Positions 18,028-25,704 of a stretch of DNA of 64,000 nt are shown here, one piece after another. The DNA is taken from assembly GCF_009832745.1 (NCBI RefSeq), contig NZ_VRMJ01000005.1:115744-179743 (forward strand). Reading direction: 5' to 3'. The translations under genes and the position numbers were made by a program. Below the pieces are notes generated by a model, which saw only the letters and a list, made by a program, of their open reading frames with translations, was not told where the DNA came from and ran no database searches. The number at the start of each line of letters is the position of its first letter. Position 1 is the stretch's first letter. The stretch comes from Polaribacter septentrionalilitoris. GTDB taxonomy: Bacteria > Bacteroidota > Bacteroidia > Flavobacteriales > Flavobacteriaceae.

Positions 18028-19251
18028 ATGAGAAACATCCTATTTTTAATCTTTTTATGTATCGCAATAAGTTGTCAAAAAGAAATCAATCAAGAAAACC
18101 GTATCAAAGAAGATGTTACTTATTTGGCTTCTGATGAATTAGAAGGAAGGCAAACTGGTACAGAAGGCGAAAAAAAAGCGGCAGATTACATTAGCAAACG
18201 ATTCCAAGAATTAGGATTGTCTAAGAAAGGAACCAAAGGTTTTTTGCAACCTTTTACGTTTAAGCCAAAAACAAATCCACATGATGAAGTAAAATTTGAT
18301 GTAAATGGAGATGGAACAATTACTGGAAATAATATTCTAGGTTTTTTAGATAATAATGCAGAAAATACGGTAATTATTGGTGCTCATTACGATCATTTAG
18401 GTTTTGGCGGTGAAGGTTCTTTGTATAGAGATTCTATAAAAGCCGTTCATAATGGTGCAGATGATAATGCATCTGGTGTTGCTATTATGCTAAATTTAGC
18501 TGCAAAATTAAAATCTCAAAACACCAATAACAACTATTTATTTATGGCTTTTTCTGGCGAAGAAATGGGTTTGTTAGGTTCTAATTATTTTGTAAAAAAC
18601 CCATCAATAGACACCAAAAAAGTATCCTATATGATTAATATGGATATGGTTGGACGTATGAAAAAAGATTCTTCTTTAGCAGTTTACGGTACAGGAACTT
18701 CGCCAATTTTTAAACAGGTTTTAAAATCGCATAATGACAATTTTAAACTAATACAGCAAGAATCTGGTGTTGGTCCTAGTGATCATACTAGCTTTTATTT
18801 GGCTGACATCCCTGTGTTACACTTTTTTACTGGGCAACACGAAGATTATCACAAACCTGGTGATGATTCTGAAAAACTGAATTACGATGGAATGTATTTA
18901 ATTTCTGATTATATTTTTGATATCATTTCTGATTTAGATAACAATGGAAAACTTGCATTTAGAAAAACCAAAAACGAAAGTGAAAGTACTCCTCGTTTTA
19001 AAGTGGGTTTAGGCGTAATTCCTGATTATTTATTTGATGGTGTGGGTATGAGAATTGATGGTATTTCTGAAGACAAACCTGCACAAAAAGCGGGTTTACA
19101 AAAAGGAGATATTGTAATTCAATTAGGTGATAGTACTGTAACCAACATGATGAGTTATATGCGTGCTTTGTCTGTTTTTGAGAAAGGAAATACAACTAAA
19201 GTTGTGGTAAAAAGAGGTGATGCTGAAGTTGAGAAGGTGATTAATTTCTAA
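18028..19251 (+). CDS. M28-family zinc aminopeptidase lipoprotein with PDZ domain
   Basis: A 407-residue exported peptidase. The lipobox is CIAISC (Cys about 16). The M28 zinc ligands and catalytic residues are visible in order: GAHYDHLGF, NGADDNASG, SGEEMGLLGS, INMDMVGRM and GPSDHTSF. A PDZ domain occupies about 320-407 (ISEDKPAQKAGLQKGDIVIQLG) and probably directs substrate binding. It diverges from the TolB-like lipoprotein. Co-catalytic two-zinc chemistry is known for the family; the peptide specificity is not visible. Confidence 0.93.
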   Translation: MRNILFLIFLCIAISCQKEINQENRIKEDVTYLASDELEGRQTGTEGEKKAADYISKRFQELGLSKKGTKGFLQPFTFKPKTNPHDEVKFDVNGDGTITGNNILGFLDNNAENTVIIGAHYDHLGFGGEGSLYRDSIKAVHNGADDNASGVAIMLNLAAKLKSQNTNNNYLFMAFSGEEMGLLGSNYFVKNPSIDTKKVSYMINMDMVGRMKKDSSLAVYGTGTSPIFKQVLKSHNDNFKLIQQESGVGPSDHTSFYLADIPVLHFFTGQHEDYHKPGDDSEKLNYDGMYLISDYIFDIISDLDNNGKLAFRKTKNESESTPRFKVGLGVIPDYLFDGVGMRIDGISEDKPAQKAGLQKGDIVIQLGDSTVTNMMSYMRALSVFEKGNTTKVVVKRGDAEVEKVINF

Positions 19252-19290
19252 GTTTCCATCCTAAATCCTTCCCGAAGGAAATATAAAAAA

Positions 19291-19414
19291 CTTCTCGATA
19301 CAAAATTCTTGAAAAAGAATTTCACTCGAAGTGACAGCATGAATAAAACAATTTAAAAGGTTTGTTGTCAATTCGAGTGATTTTGCCTTTTTCAGGCAAA
19401 ATTGTACTGAGAAC
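19291..19414. repeat. Inverted pair of flavobacterial palindromic repeats (units 1 and 2)
   Basis: Unit 1 (19291-19337, reverse) reads TTCTCGATACAA, stem AATTCTT/AAGAATT, then TCACTCGAAGTGACAG. Unit 2 (19367-19414, forward) reads TGTCAATTCGAGTGA, stem TTTTGCC/GGCAAAA, then TTGTACTGAGAAC. They face each other across 29 bases, making a large palindrome between the M28 gene and the DUF4345 pseudogene. Confidence 0.85.
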
Positions 19415-19430
19415 TTATTATGCTAAATGT

Positions 19431-19814
19431 ATGTTTAAAACCAAAAAAGATTTCATCAATAAAATACATTTAATTATTTCTGTGTGTTTAGTTATGCCTG
19501 TTTCTTTTGTTTATGGTTTTAATCCTTCTTCAGAATTTGATATTCAATTACAAACTATAGACGAGCATAACTTTTTTAAAGCCATTATGGGTTTGTATTT
19601 GGGTTTTTCTGCACTTTGGATTTTGGGTATTTTTAAACATCAATATTTAAAAATTGCAGTTATCACCAACATTGTTTTTATGCTGGGTTTAGGTTTTGGC
19701 TGAGTTTTAAGTTTTTTTATGGATGGAAACCCAACTTTTGGTTATCAATTTGGCACTTTTGCAGAAATCTTTTTGGGGTTTTACGGATTTTGGGTATTCA
19801 AAAACCTTAAATAA
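19431..19814 (+). pseudogene. DUF4345-type membrane protein gene with an in-frame nonsense codon
   Basis: ATG at 19431 opens a 90-codon frame with membrane segments (HLIISVCLVMPVSFVYG, AIMGLYLGFSALWILGIF, IAVITNIVFMLGLGFG) that stops at TGA 19701-19703. The same frame then continues without interruption to TAA at 19812-19814 and encodes a plausible ending (LSFFMDGNPTFGYQFGTF, EIFLGFYGFWVF). From memory of the DUF4345 family, Arg is expected in GLGFGR right at the stop, so a single CGA to TGA change explains it. A longer TTG start at 19362 would run through a repeat element and is unlikely. Confidence 0.8.
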
Positions 19815-19823
19815 GGCCCTTTT

Positions 19824-19852
19824 TGTAATTGACCACCACTATTTGCAGTTTA
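19824..19852 (+). promoter_or_regulatory. Direct-repeat pair upstream of the first tandem kinase
   Basis: TGTAATTGA (19824) and TGCAGTTTA (19844), two related 9-mers exactly 20 bases apart, about two helical turns. The second lies at the same distance from the ATG as its counterpart upstream of the second kinase (end of TTTGCAGTT to ATG: 71 bases in both). LytTR proteins bind imperfect 9-bp direct repeats with this kind of spacing, so the neighbouring regulators are candidate binders. Confidence 0.45.
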
Positions 19853-19920
19853 CAAGAAACTTGTTTTGTAAACTTTTAAATGATTGTTGTTTTGTGGTAT
19901 AAAATTTTAAATTTACCAAG

Positions 19921-21891
19921 ATGAAAAAGATAATACTAATATTAATTATTTTAATTGGAATACCATTTTTTATATGTTCAGATGATAATTTGAATACTCT
20001 AAATTATGAAAAAGGATTTCCAAACTTACCAAAAAATGATAACTGGGAATATGTTATTTCTAGATTATATCCTAATGAAGCAGTAAATAATAAGATTGGA
20101 AGATTTGAAGGACCTATTTTAATAGAATTACATCAAGCTTCTAAAAAAGATAGTTCACTTATCAAAGACATAATGAAAGATATAAAAGTTCTTTTACCTA
20201 AAAAAGAGATTAATTTTCTAACTTCTTTTATTTCTAATTATGACGAAAAAAGAGCTAAAGGAATTATACCAAAAAACTATGATTTAAATAATTTAAAAGA
20301 GTATGCAATACAATTATCTTTTGATTCAATAAACCCTAAATTAAGACAAGAATACACTCATATTACAAAAATTTATGATAAAATTACGATTAGTAACTCC
20401 CAAAAAAATTATAACTATATATCAAATACTAGAGATCATTTAAACGGAATTACAAATCAGTACCTTAATTTTGAATTTAGCAATTCTGTTTCAACGCAAG
20501 AAAGAAAAAAAATTATTTATTATAAGTTGCTTAGAGCGCTTGTTTATGATTTCACTACATTTCCACCAAATAAAGAAATTAAATATAATAAAGCAGTTTT
20601 TAGTAGAAATAGCAGTCCAACTAATTATCAACTTACACAAATGGATGTTTTTTTATTACAGAAACTATACGCAAATGATTTTCTAAGTCAGTTGAAATCT
20701 TATATGGTTGATACATATCCTTTAAACTACGCTTTAAATTTTATGAGTAAAAGGGATGCAAAACTTGTCGGGTTAATTTCAGTTATTTTAATAGGGTTAA
20801 TTTCTACAATACTAATCGTCTTTATTTTTACTGAAATAGATTTTACTAATAAATTTTTTAATTATCTGTTAACTGTATGTTTAATTGGAATTTTGTCTGT
20901 AAATCTCTTATTACTTTATAATTATTTTGTAGAGCCTTCAAGTTTTATACATCTAAAAAATATGCTAATTATCTTTTTTTGTGTAAGTATTTACTTTTTA
21001 ATTCTTTCAACTTTATTTTGGTTTCTCGAAGAAAAAGTATTCTTTAAACAAGTAGAAATTTTGCAGTTTCTAGGTATTAAGATTTTAGTGACACTTTTTG
21101 TTTTAAATTTCCCAACAATAGTTTTATTGTTCTTAAATTATTTTTTTCATATTCAATTTTTTGATAACGAAAGGACAATATTTGCAATTATAAATTCTCT
21201 TCTAATTATTAGTGCTTTCATAGCAATCATAAGAAGTGTAATCTTGTATTTAGATTTTCAATCTAAATCTCTTATCAACAAAAAAGATATAGAATTAAGT
21301 AGATTAAAAGAAATAAATGTTCAGTCAGAATTAAAGTCTTTACAATCTCAAATCAATCCACATTTCTTATACAATTCTTTAAATTCTATTGCGAGTTTGG
21401 CTCCAATTAATGCTGAGAAAACTCAAAAAATGGCACATTCCTTATCGGATTTGTTTAAATATTCCATCAACAGAAAAGGGCAAAAAATGAGCACCATTAA
21501 AGACGAGATAGAAATGGTACAAGCCTATTTAGAAATAGAGAAAATACGGTTTGAAGAGCGTTTAAATTTTACAATTAAAGTAGATGAAACACTTTTGAAT
21601 CACAAAATTCCGTTGTTTTTAATACAACCTTTGGTAGAAAATGCTATAAAACACGGCGTTTCAAAAAATAAAGACAAAGGCGAAGTTGTTTTGAACATAG
21701 AAAAAGAAACAAACAAAATACTAATTACAGTTACAGATAATGGTCCTGATTTTCCTGAAGGTCTGGTAAGTGGGCATGGTTTACAAACTGTTTATGATTT
21801 ATTAAGATTGAGTTATGGAGACAAAGCGTCTTTAAATTGGACAAACACACCACAAAAAATGATTACCATAACCATCCCTAAAAATTCATAA
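19921..21891 (+). CDS. LytS-type histidine kinase with large ectodomain (tandem copy 1)
   Basis: A 656-residue membrane kinase. An N-terminal hydrophobic segment (about 3-18) is followed by a 260-residue extracytoplasmic domain that I do not recognise, then about five helices (280-460). A short coiled coil (KKDIELSRLKEI) leads to the His_kinase domain with QINPHFLYNSLN (His about 481) and an HATPase domain with N-box LVENAIKHG and SGHGLQTVYD. One base separates it from its LytTR regulator. The whole unit is repeated downstream at 22976-25625. The signal it senses is unknown. Confidence 0.92.
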   Translation: MKKIILILIILIGIPFFICSDDNLNTLNYEKGFPNLPKNDNWEYVISRLYPNEAVNNKIGRFEGPILIELHQASKKDSSLIKDIMKDIKVLLPKKEINFLTSFISNYDEKRAKGIIPKNYDLNNLKEYAIQLSFDSINPKLRQEYTHITKIYDKITISNSQKNYNYISNTRDHLNGITNQYLNFEFSNSVSTQERKKIIYYKLLRALVYDFTTFPPNKEIKYNKAVFSRNSSPTNYQLTQMDVFLLQKLYANDFLSQLKSYMVDTYPLNYALNFMSKRDAKLVGLISVILIGLISTILIVFIFTEIDFTNKFFNYLLTVCLIGILSVNLLLLYNYFVEPSSFIHLKNMLIIFFCVSIYFLILSTLFWFLEEKVFFKQVEILQFLGIKILVTLFVLNFPTIVLLFLNYFFHIQFFDNERTIFAIINSLLIISAFIAIIRSVILYLDFQSKSLINKKDIELSRLKEINVQSELKSLQSQINPHFLYNSLNSIASLAPINAEKTQKMAHSLSDLFKYSINRKGQKMSTIKDEIEMVQAYLEIEKIRFEERLNFTIKVDETLLNHKIPLFLIQPLVENAIKHGVSKNKDKGEVVLNIEKETNKILITVTDNGPDFPEGLVSGHGLQTVYDLLRLSYGDKASLNWTNTPQKMITITIPKNS

Positions 21892-21892
21892 A

Positions 21893-22654
21893 ATGAACAG
21901 CACGTATAAAACCATAATTATAGACGATGAAGCGCCTGCAAGAGAAGGTTTACAAAATTTACTTTCTCAATTTCCAGAAACGTTTACAATTATAGATATT
22001 GCTAAAAATGGCATAGAAGCCAAAGAAAAGATTGAAACTCAAAAACCAGATCTTATTTTTTTAGATATTGAAATGCCAGAATGTTCGGGATTTGAATTGT
22101 TGGCAAAATTAGAGCAAATTCCCATTGTGGTTTTTTGTACAGCTTATAATCAATATGCATTAGAGGCTTTTGAAACCAATAGCATAGATTATATTGTAAA
22201 ACCTGTAAAAAAAGAACGAATTGCAAAAACGGTTCAAAAATTAACATCGTTTCAAAAAAACATTTCTCAAGATGAGATGTTAAAAGTCTTAAAAGACATC
22301 GCTAGTAAAAAAGAAGTCAAAAAAATGACTTCGATTACCGTTAAAAAGAATGACCGTTTACTATTTATAAAACTAGAGGAAGTTTCTTTTTTTGAAGCAG
22401 ATAATGTTTACACCAAAATTCATAGCGATTCTGGTGTCTATTTAAGTAACGAAACGATTGCTAATTTAGAAAACAAATTACCCGATAATTTTTTACGCAT
22501 TCACAGAGGCATCATTATCAATAAAGATTTTGTAAACGATATTCAGAAGTATTTTAATAGCAGATTTATCATCACCCTAAAAAATAGTAAACAAAGTAGT
22601 GTTACTTCTGGCAGAAGTTATAATGAGGTAATTAAAAGTTGGATAAACACTTAA
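21893..22654 (+). CDS. LytTR-family response regulator (tandem copy 1)
   Basis: A 253-residue regulator. The receiver domain holds the acidic pair DDE at 11-13 and the phospho-acceptor Asp about 58 (IFLDIEMPE), with the conserved Lys in YIVKPVKK. The LytTR domain at about 145-253 ends in NSKQSSVTSGRSYNEVIKSW, nearly the same as the paralogue at 24864. It starts one base after the kinase stop, so the pair is translationally coupled. The near-identical DNA-binding ends suggest that both regulators recognise similar sites. Confidence 0.95.
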   Translation: MNSTYKTIIIDDEAPAREGLQNLLSQFPETFTIIDIAKNGIEAKEKIETQKPDLIFLDIEMPECSGFELLAKLEQIPIVVFCTAYNQYALEAFETNSIDYIVKPVKKERIAKTVQKLTSFQKNISQDEMLKVLKDIASKKEVKKMTSITVKKNDRLLFIKLEEVSFFEADNVYTKIHSDSGVYLSNETIANLENKLPDNFLRIHRGIIINKDFVNDIQKYFNSRFIITLKNSKQSSVTSGRSYNEVIKSWINT

Positions 22655-22722
22655 CAAAATGATTTTGATTGCTATATATTAATTGACAATTTAGTTTTTA
22701 AAAAAAGAATCAAAGTCTTATA

Positions 22723-22799
22723 TCCTGCAAAGTCTTTATTTTGACTTTTTAGGTATGTTTTAAAACAAATACCTACAAGGTTTTCAAAACCTTGCAGGA
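22723..22799. repeat. Multi-stem palindromic element
   Basis: Outer arms TCCTGCAA (22723-22730) and TTGCAGGA (22792-22799) enclose three smaller hairpins: AAAGTC/GACTTT, AGGTAT/ATACCT (69-74) and CAAGGTTTT/AAAACCTTG (22776-22794). The outer 3' arm overlaps the last stem, so two folds compete. The CAAGGTTTTnAAAACCTTG core resembles a dispersed repeat I remember from other flavobacteria. Confidence 0.65.
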
Positions 22800-22878
22800 A
22801 TAGTAGAATCAATTATAGTAATTTCATAATCGTTATTCAGGTTAAAAAATATTATTCCTAAAAACAAGAAGCTAAAAT

Positions 22879-22907
22879 TGCAGTTCAATCCTATTTTTTG
22901 CAGTTCA
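22879..22907 (+). promoter_or_regulatory. Direct-repeat pair upstream of the second tandem kinase
   Basis: TGCAGTTCA at 22879-22887 and again at 22899-22907, an exact 9-bp repeat with 20-base periodicity. It fits the LytTR-type operator pattern and is placed exactly like the pair upstream of the first kinase, which suggests auto- or cross-regulation of the duplicated systems. Confidence 0.5.
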
Positions 22908-22975
22908 TCCGAAAATCATTTCTATAAAAAACATTTTCCTGTTTATTTGCGGTATAAAATTTTAAATTTACCAAG

Positions 22976-24871
22976 ATGAAAAAGATAATTTCGATTCTTA
23001 TAATTTTAGTTATTATTGATGTAGCTATTGTTTCTGCTAATTTTATATCCTTTAATGATAAGGTTTCTTTTAATGAACTCAAAAATCAAAAAGATGACAC
23101 TTGGGAACAAATTATAACACAAGTTTATGGCAGAGGAATCAAGAAAGGAAAAACACTTTTTAAGTATAAAGGACCAATACTTTTTAAACTTAAAAATGCA
23201 ATTAATAAAGATAGTTTAGCTTTTAATAGTACATTACAATATTTCAAAGATTTATTACCAAATCAAGAGATAGATTATTTTTCTAATTATATAGAAAAAC
23301 ATACAATTAACAAAGATAGTTTGATTAATGATTACCCTTTATACTTTTTAAAAACATACGCTATAGGGTTTAACATCAATAATACTGGGAGTGCACCATG
23401 GGGCGAAAATGTTTTTTTAGATGTTATTGACAACAAAACTTTTGCTCATTTTAGATCAATTACTCAAGATAAATTTACAATTTCTGGATATGTAAATTCA
23501 AAAACAAAATTCAATTTTATAGAATCAATTTCTGCTTACGAGAGAGCTAAAGTATTTAAAAATGTAATTTTTAAAATTTTGTCTGCAAAAAGTTTTCACG
23601 TATCTGACGATTATACTACACATAATATTACTGAATCAGACGAATTAGTATTGCAAAAGTTTTATAGCCCAACTTTTGAAAAAGATTTAAAAAATTATAT
23701 GAAAGGTATTTATGGCTGGAGATATACAAATCATTTTTTAGACAAAGAGAGTTATTTAAAAAAGGTTTTATTGATAGTTTTTAGTATTGGAACGCTGCTT
23801 TTTATTTTGATTTTTAGTTACTTCCAAAATAGAAAGTTTAAATATGAATACTTAAATTATTTTTTACCAATATTACTAATCACTATTAGTTACACCAATT
23901 TAAGTTTAGTGTACAAATATTTCACATCATTTAATTTCTTTATTAGTTGGAGTAAAGATATACTAAGCCAAATAGTTCAAGCTATAATTTTTTCTATAGT
24001 TACCTCTTTTTTGATGTATATCATAGAAAAATTAGCCTTTAAACGTTTAACAAATTTTAGTTTTAAATTACTATTTAAAGTAGTTATTACATTTATAGTA
24101 CTTAATTTACCTTTTTTAGGTTATGCCATATATTATGATGAAAGTATTGTGTTAAAGCATTATTGGCCTTTACTTTTATTGTGGAGTGTTTTATCTATAG
24201 GTCGTGGTTTACTTATTTACCTAAACCATTTTTCAGCATCTTTAGTAAAAGAAAAAGATGTAGAATTAAGCAGATTAAAAGAAATAAACACACAATCTGA
24301 ATTAAAATTATTACAATCGCACATCAATCCGCATTTTTTATACAATGCCTTAAATTCTATTGCAGGTTTAGCGCATACAAATGCCAACAAAACAGAAAAA
24401 ATGGCATTGTCTTTATCTGATTTGTTTCGATATTCTATCAACAAAAAAGGAAAAAAAATGAGTACTATTTATGAAGAAATGGAAATGGTACAAAACTATA
24501 TGGAAATTGAAAAAATAAGATTTGGAGAACGTTTGCAATTTTCTTTAGCTATTAATGAAGATGTAAAAGACGAAAAAATACCCATGTATATTTTACAACC
24601 TTTGGTAGAAAATGCCATAAAACATGGTATTTCTAAAATTGCTGGAAACGCAAAAATAAGTATTGAAATTAAAAAAGAACAACAACAATTGTTACTTATC
24701 ATTGGCGATAATGGTCCCAATTTCCCTGAAAGATTAGTAAGTGGCCATGGTTTACAAACCGTTTACGATTTATTGCGTTTAAGTTATGGAGAAAATGCAG
24801 CTATAACTTGGCAAAACAGCCCTAAAAAACAAATTATTATTTCTATTACACAAAACGTATCGCATGAATAA
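22976..24871 (+). CDS. LytS-type histidine kinase with large ectodomain (tandem copy 2)
   Basis: A 631-residue paralogue of the kinase at 19921 with the same plan: N-terminal helix, unrecognised ectodomain (about 20-255), about five helices, coiled coil EKDVELSRLKEI, His_kinase with HINPHFLYNALN (His about 453), and HATPase N-box LVENAIKHG. The kinase core is strongly conserved between the copies while the ectodomain has diverged, though short motifs remain (GPILFKLKNA versus GPILIELHQA; LVLQKFYSP versus FLLQKLYAN). It overlaps its regulator gene by eight bases. Confidence 0.92.
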   Translation: MKKIISILIILVIIDVAIVSANFISFNDKVSFNELKNQKDDTWEQIITQVYGRGIKKGKTLFKYKGPILFKLKNAINKDSLAFNSTLQYFKDLLPNQEIDYFSNYIEKHTINKDSLINDYPLYFLKTYAIGFNINNTGSAPWGENVFLDVIDNKTFAHFRSITQDKFTISGYVNSKTKFNFIESISAYERAKVFKNVIFKILSAKSFHVSDDYTTHNITESDELVLQKFYSPTFEKDLKNYMKGIYGWRYTNHFLDKESYLKKVLLIVFSIGTLLFILIFSYFQNRKFKYEYLNYFLPILLITISYTNLSLVYKYFTSFNFFISWSKDILSQIVQAIIFSIVTSFLMYIIEKLAFKRLTNFSFKLLFKVVITFIVLNLPFLGYAIYYDESIVLKHYWPLLLLWSVLSIGRGLLIYLNHFSASLVKEKDVELSRLKEINTQSELKLLQSHINPHFLYNALNSIAGLAHTNANKTEKMALSLSDLFRYSINKKGKKMSTIYEEMEMVQNYMEIEKIRFGERLQFSLAINEDVKDEKIPMYILQPLVENAIKHGISKIAGNAKISIEIKKEQQQLLLIIGDNGPNFPERLVSGHGLQTVYDLLRLSYGENAAITWQNSPKKQIIISITQNVSHE

Positions 24872-25625
24872 TCCTTACAAAACATTAATTATTGATGATG
24901 AGCCGCCAGCGAGATTACGTTTGCAAAAGTTGCTAGAAAACTTTACAGAAACGTTTCAAATTATTGGTTTTGCAGAAGATGGTTTAGATGCCAAAGAAAA
25001 AATAGCTACTTTAGAACCTGATCTTATTTTCTTAGACATAGAAATGCCAGAATTAACAGGTTTTGAAATGTTAGAACAATTAACAACAATACCTATTGTT
25101 ATTTTTTGCACGGCTTATGACCAATATTCTTTACAAGCTTTTGAAACCAATAGTGTAGATTATTTATTAAAACCTGTTCGTTTAGAAAGATTACAACAAA
25201 CTGTTGATAAGTTAAAACTGTTTAGAACGCAAGATATTTCTCAAAATGTAATGCAATTGTTAAAAGAATTATCCACTCAAAAAGAAGAAAAACCAATGAC
25301 TTCTTTAACGGTGAAAAAAGGCGAAAAGCTCATTTTTTTAAAGTTGGATGAGATTCGTCTTTTCAAAGCAGATGAACGTTATGTGAAAGTAATTTCTAAA
25401 GACGATAGTTATTTGATTGAAGATGCCTTATCTAGTTTAGAAAGTAAGTTGCCAGATAATTTTCTGAGAGTACACAGAAGCACAATTATCAACAAAAATC
25501 ATGTGAAGGATATTCAAAAATATTTTAATAGCAGATTTATCATCACTCTAAAAAACAGCAAACAAAGTACGGTTACTTCTGGCAGAAGTTATAATGAAGT
25601 CATTAAAAGTTGGATTGCAAGTTAA
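24864..25625 (+). CDS. LytTR-family response regulator (tandem copy 2)
   Basis: A 253-residue regulator with receiver Asp about 58 (IFLDIEMPE), conserved Lys in YLLKPVRL, and a C-terminal LytTR domain. Its length equals that of copy 1, and the last 25 or so residues differ at only a few positions. It overlaps the kinase by eight bases. The dusB promoter begins about 30 bases after its stop. Confidence 0.95.
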   Translation: MNNPYKTLIIDDEPPARLRLQKLLENFTETFQIIGFAEDGLDAKEKIATLEPDLIFLDIEMPELTGFEMLEQLTTIPIVIFCTAYDQYSLQAFETNSVDYLLKPVRLERLQQTVDKLKLFRTQDISQNVMQLLKELSTQKEEKPMTSLTVKKGEKLIFLKLDEIRLFKADERYVKVISKDDSYLIEDALSSLESKLPDNFLRVHRSTIINKNHVKDIQKYFNSRFIITLKNSKQSTVTSGRSYNEVIKSWIAS

Positions 25626-25655
25626 ACTGGATTTTACTACATTTTATTTCCGATT

Positions 25656-25687
25656 TTGGTTTGACATTAATAAAAACACTAATTTTG
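25656..25687 (+). promoter_or_regulatory. Promoter of dusB
   Basis: TTG at 25656-25658, 21 bases, then TAATTTTG at 25680-25687, an exact TAnnTTTG. A second TTTG at 25660-25663 gives 16-base spacing. The element lies inside the longest dusB frame and therefore argues for the downstream TTG start at 25705. Confidence 0.75.
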
Positions 25688-25704
25688 CAAAAAATAAATA
25701 CCTT

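Larger units (their letters stand above)
22655..22975. other. 321-base intergenic region before the second kinase
   Basis: No gene is visible. It holds a structured repeat (22723-22799), a direct-repeat pair TGCAGTTCA (22879 and 22899), and the conserved leader GGTATAAAATTTTAAATTTA ahead of the kinase ATG. Confidence 0.8.

Noticed and set aside
19362..19430. Upstream TTG start extending the DUF4345 gene by 23 codons
   Set aside because: The extension lies within palindromic repeat unit 2 and would translate the repeat. ATG 19431 gives the family-like N-terminus.
19921..25625. Direct repeat of about 3 kb read as a recent segmental duplication
   Set aside because: The kinases differ clearly in protein sequence outside the catalytic core and the intergenic DNA differs. 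The duplication is old; only the leader and operator-like repeats stayed similar.
25594..25704. Upstream ATG extending dusB by 37 codons
   Set aside because: It overlaps the preceding LytTR gene and includes the dusB promoter. The family N-terminus starts at TTG 25705.
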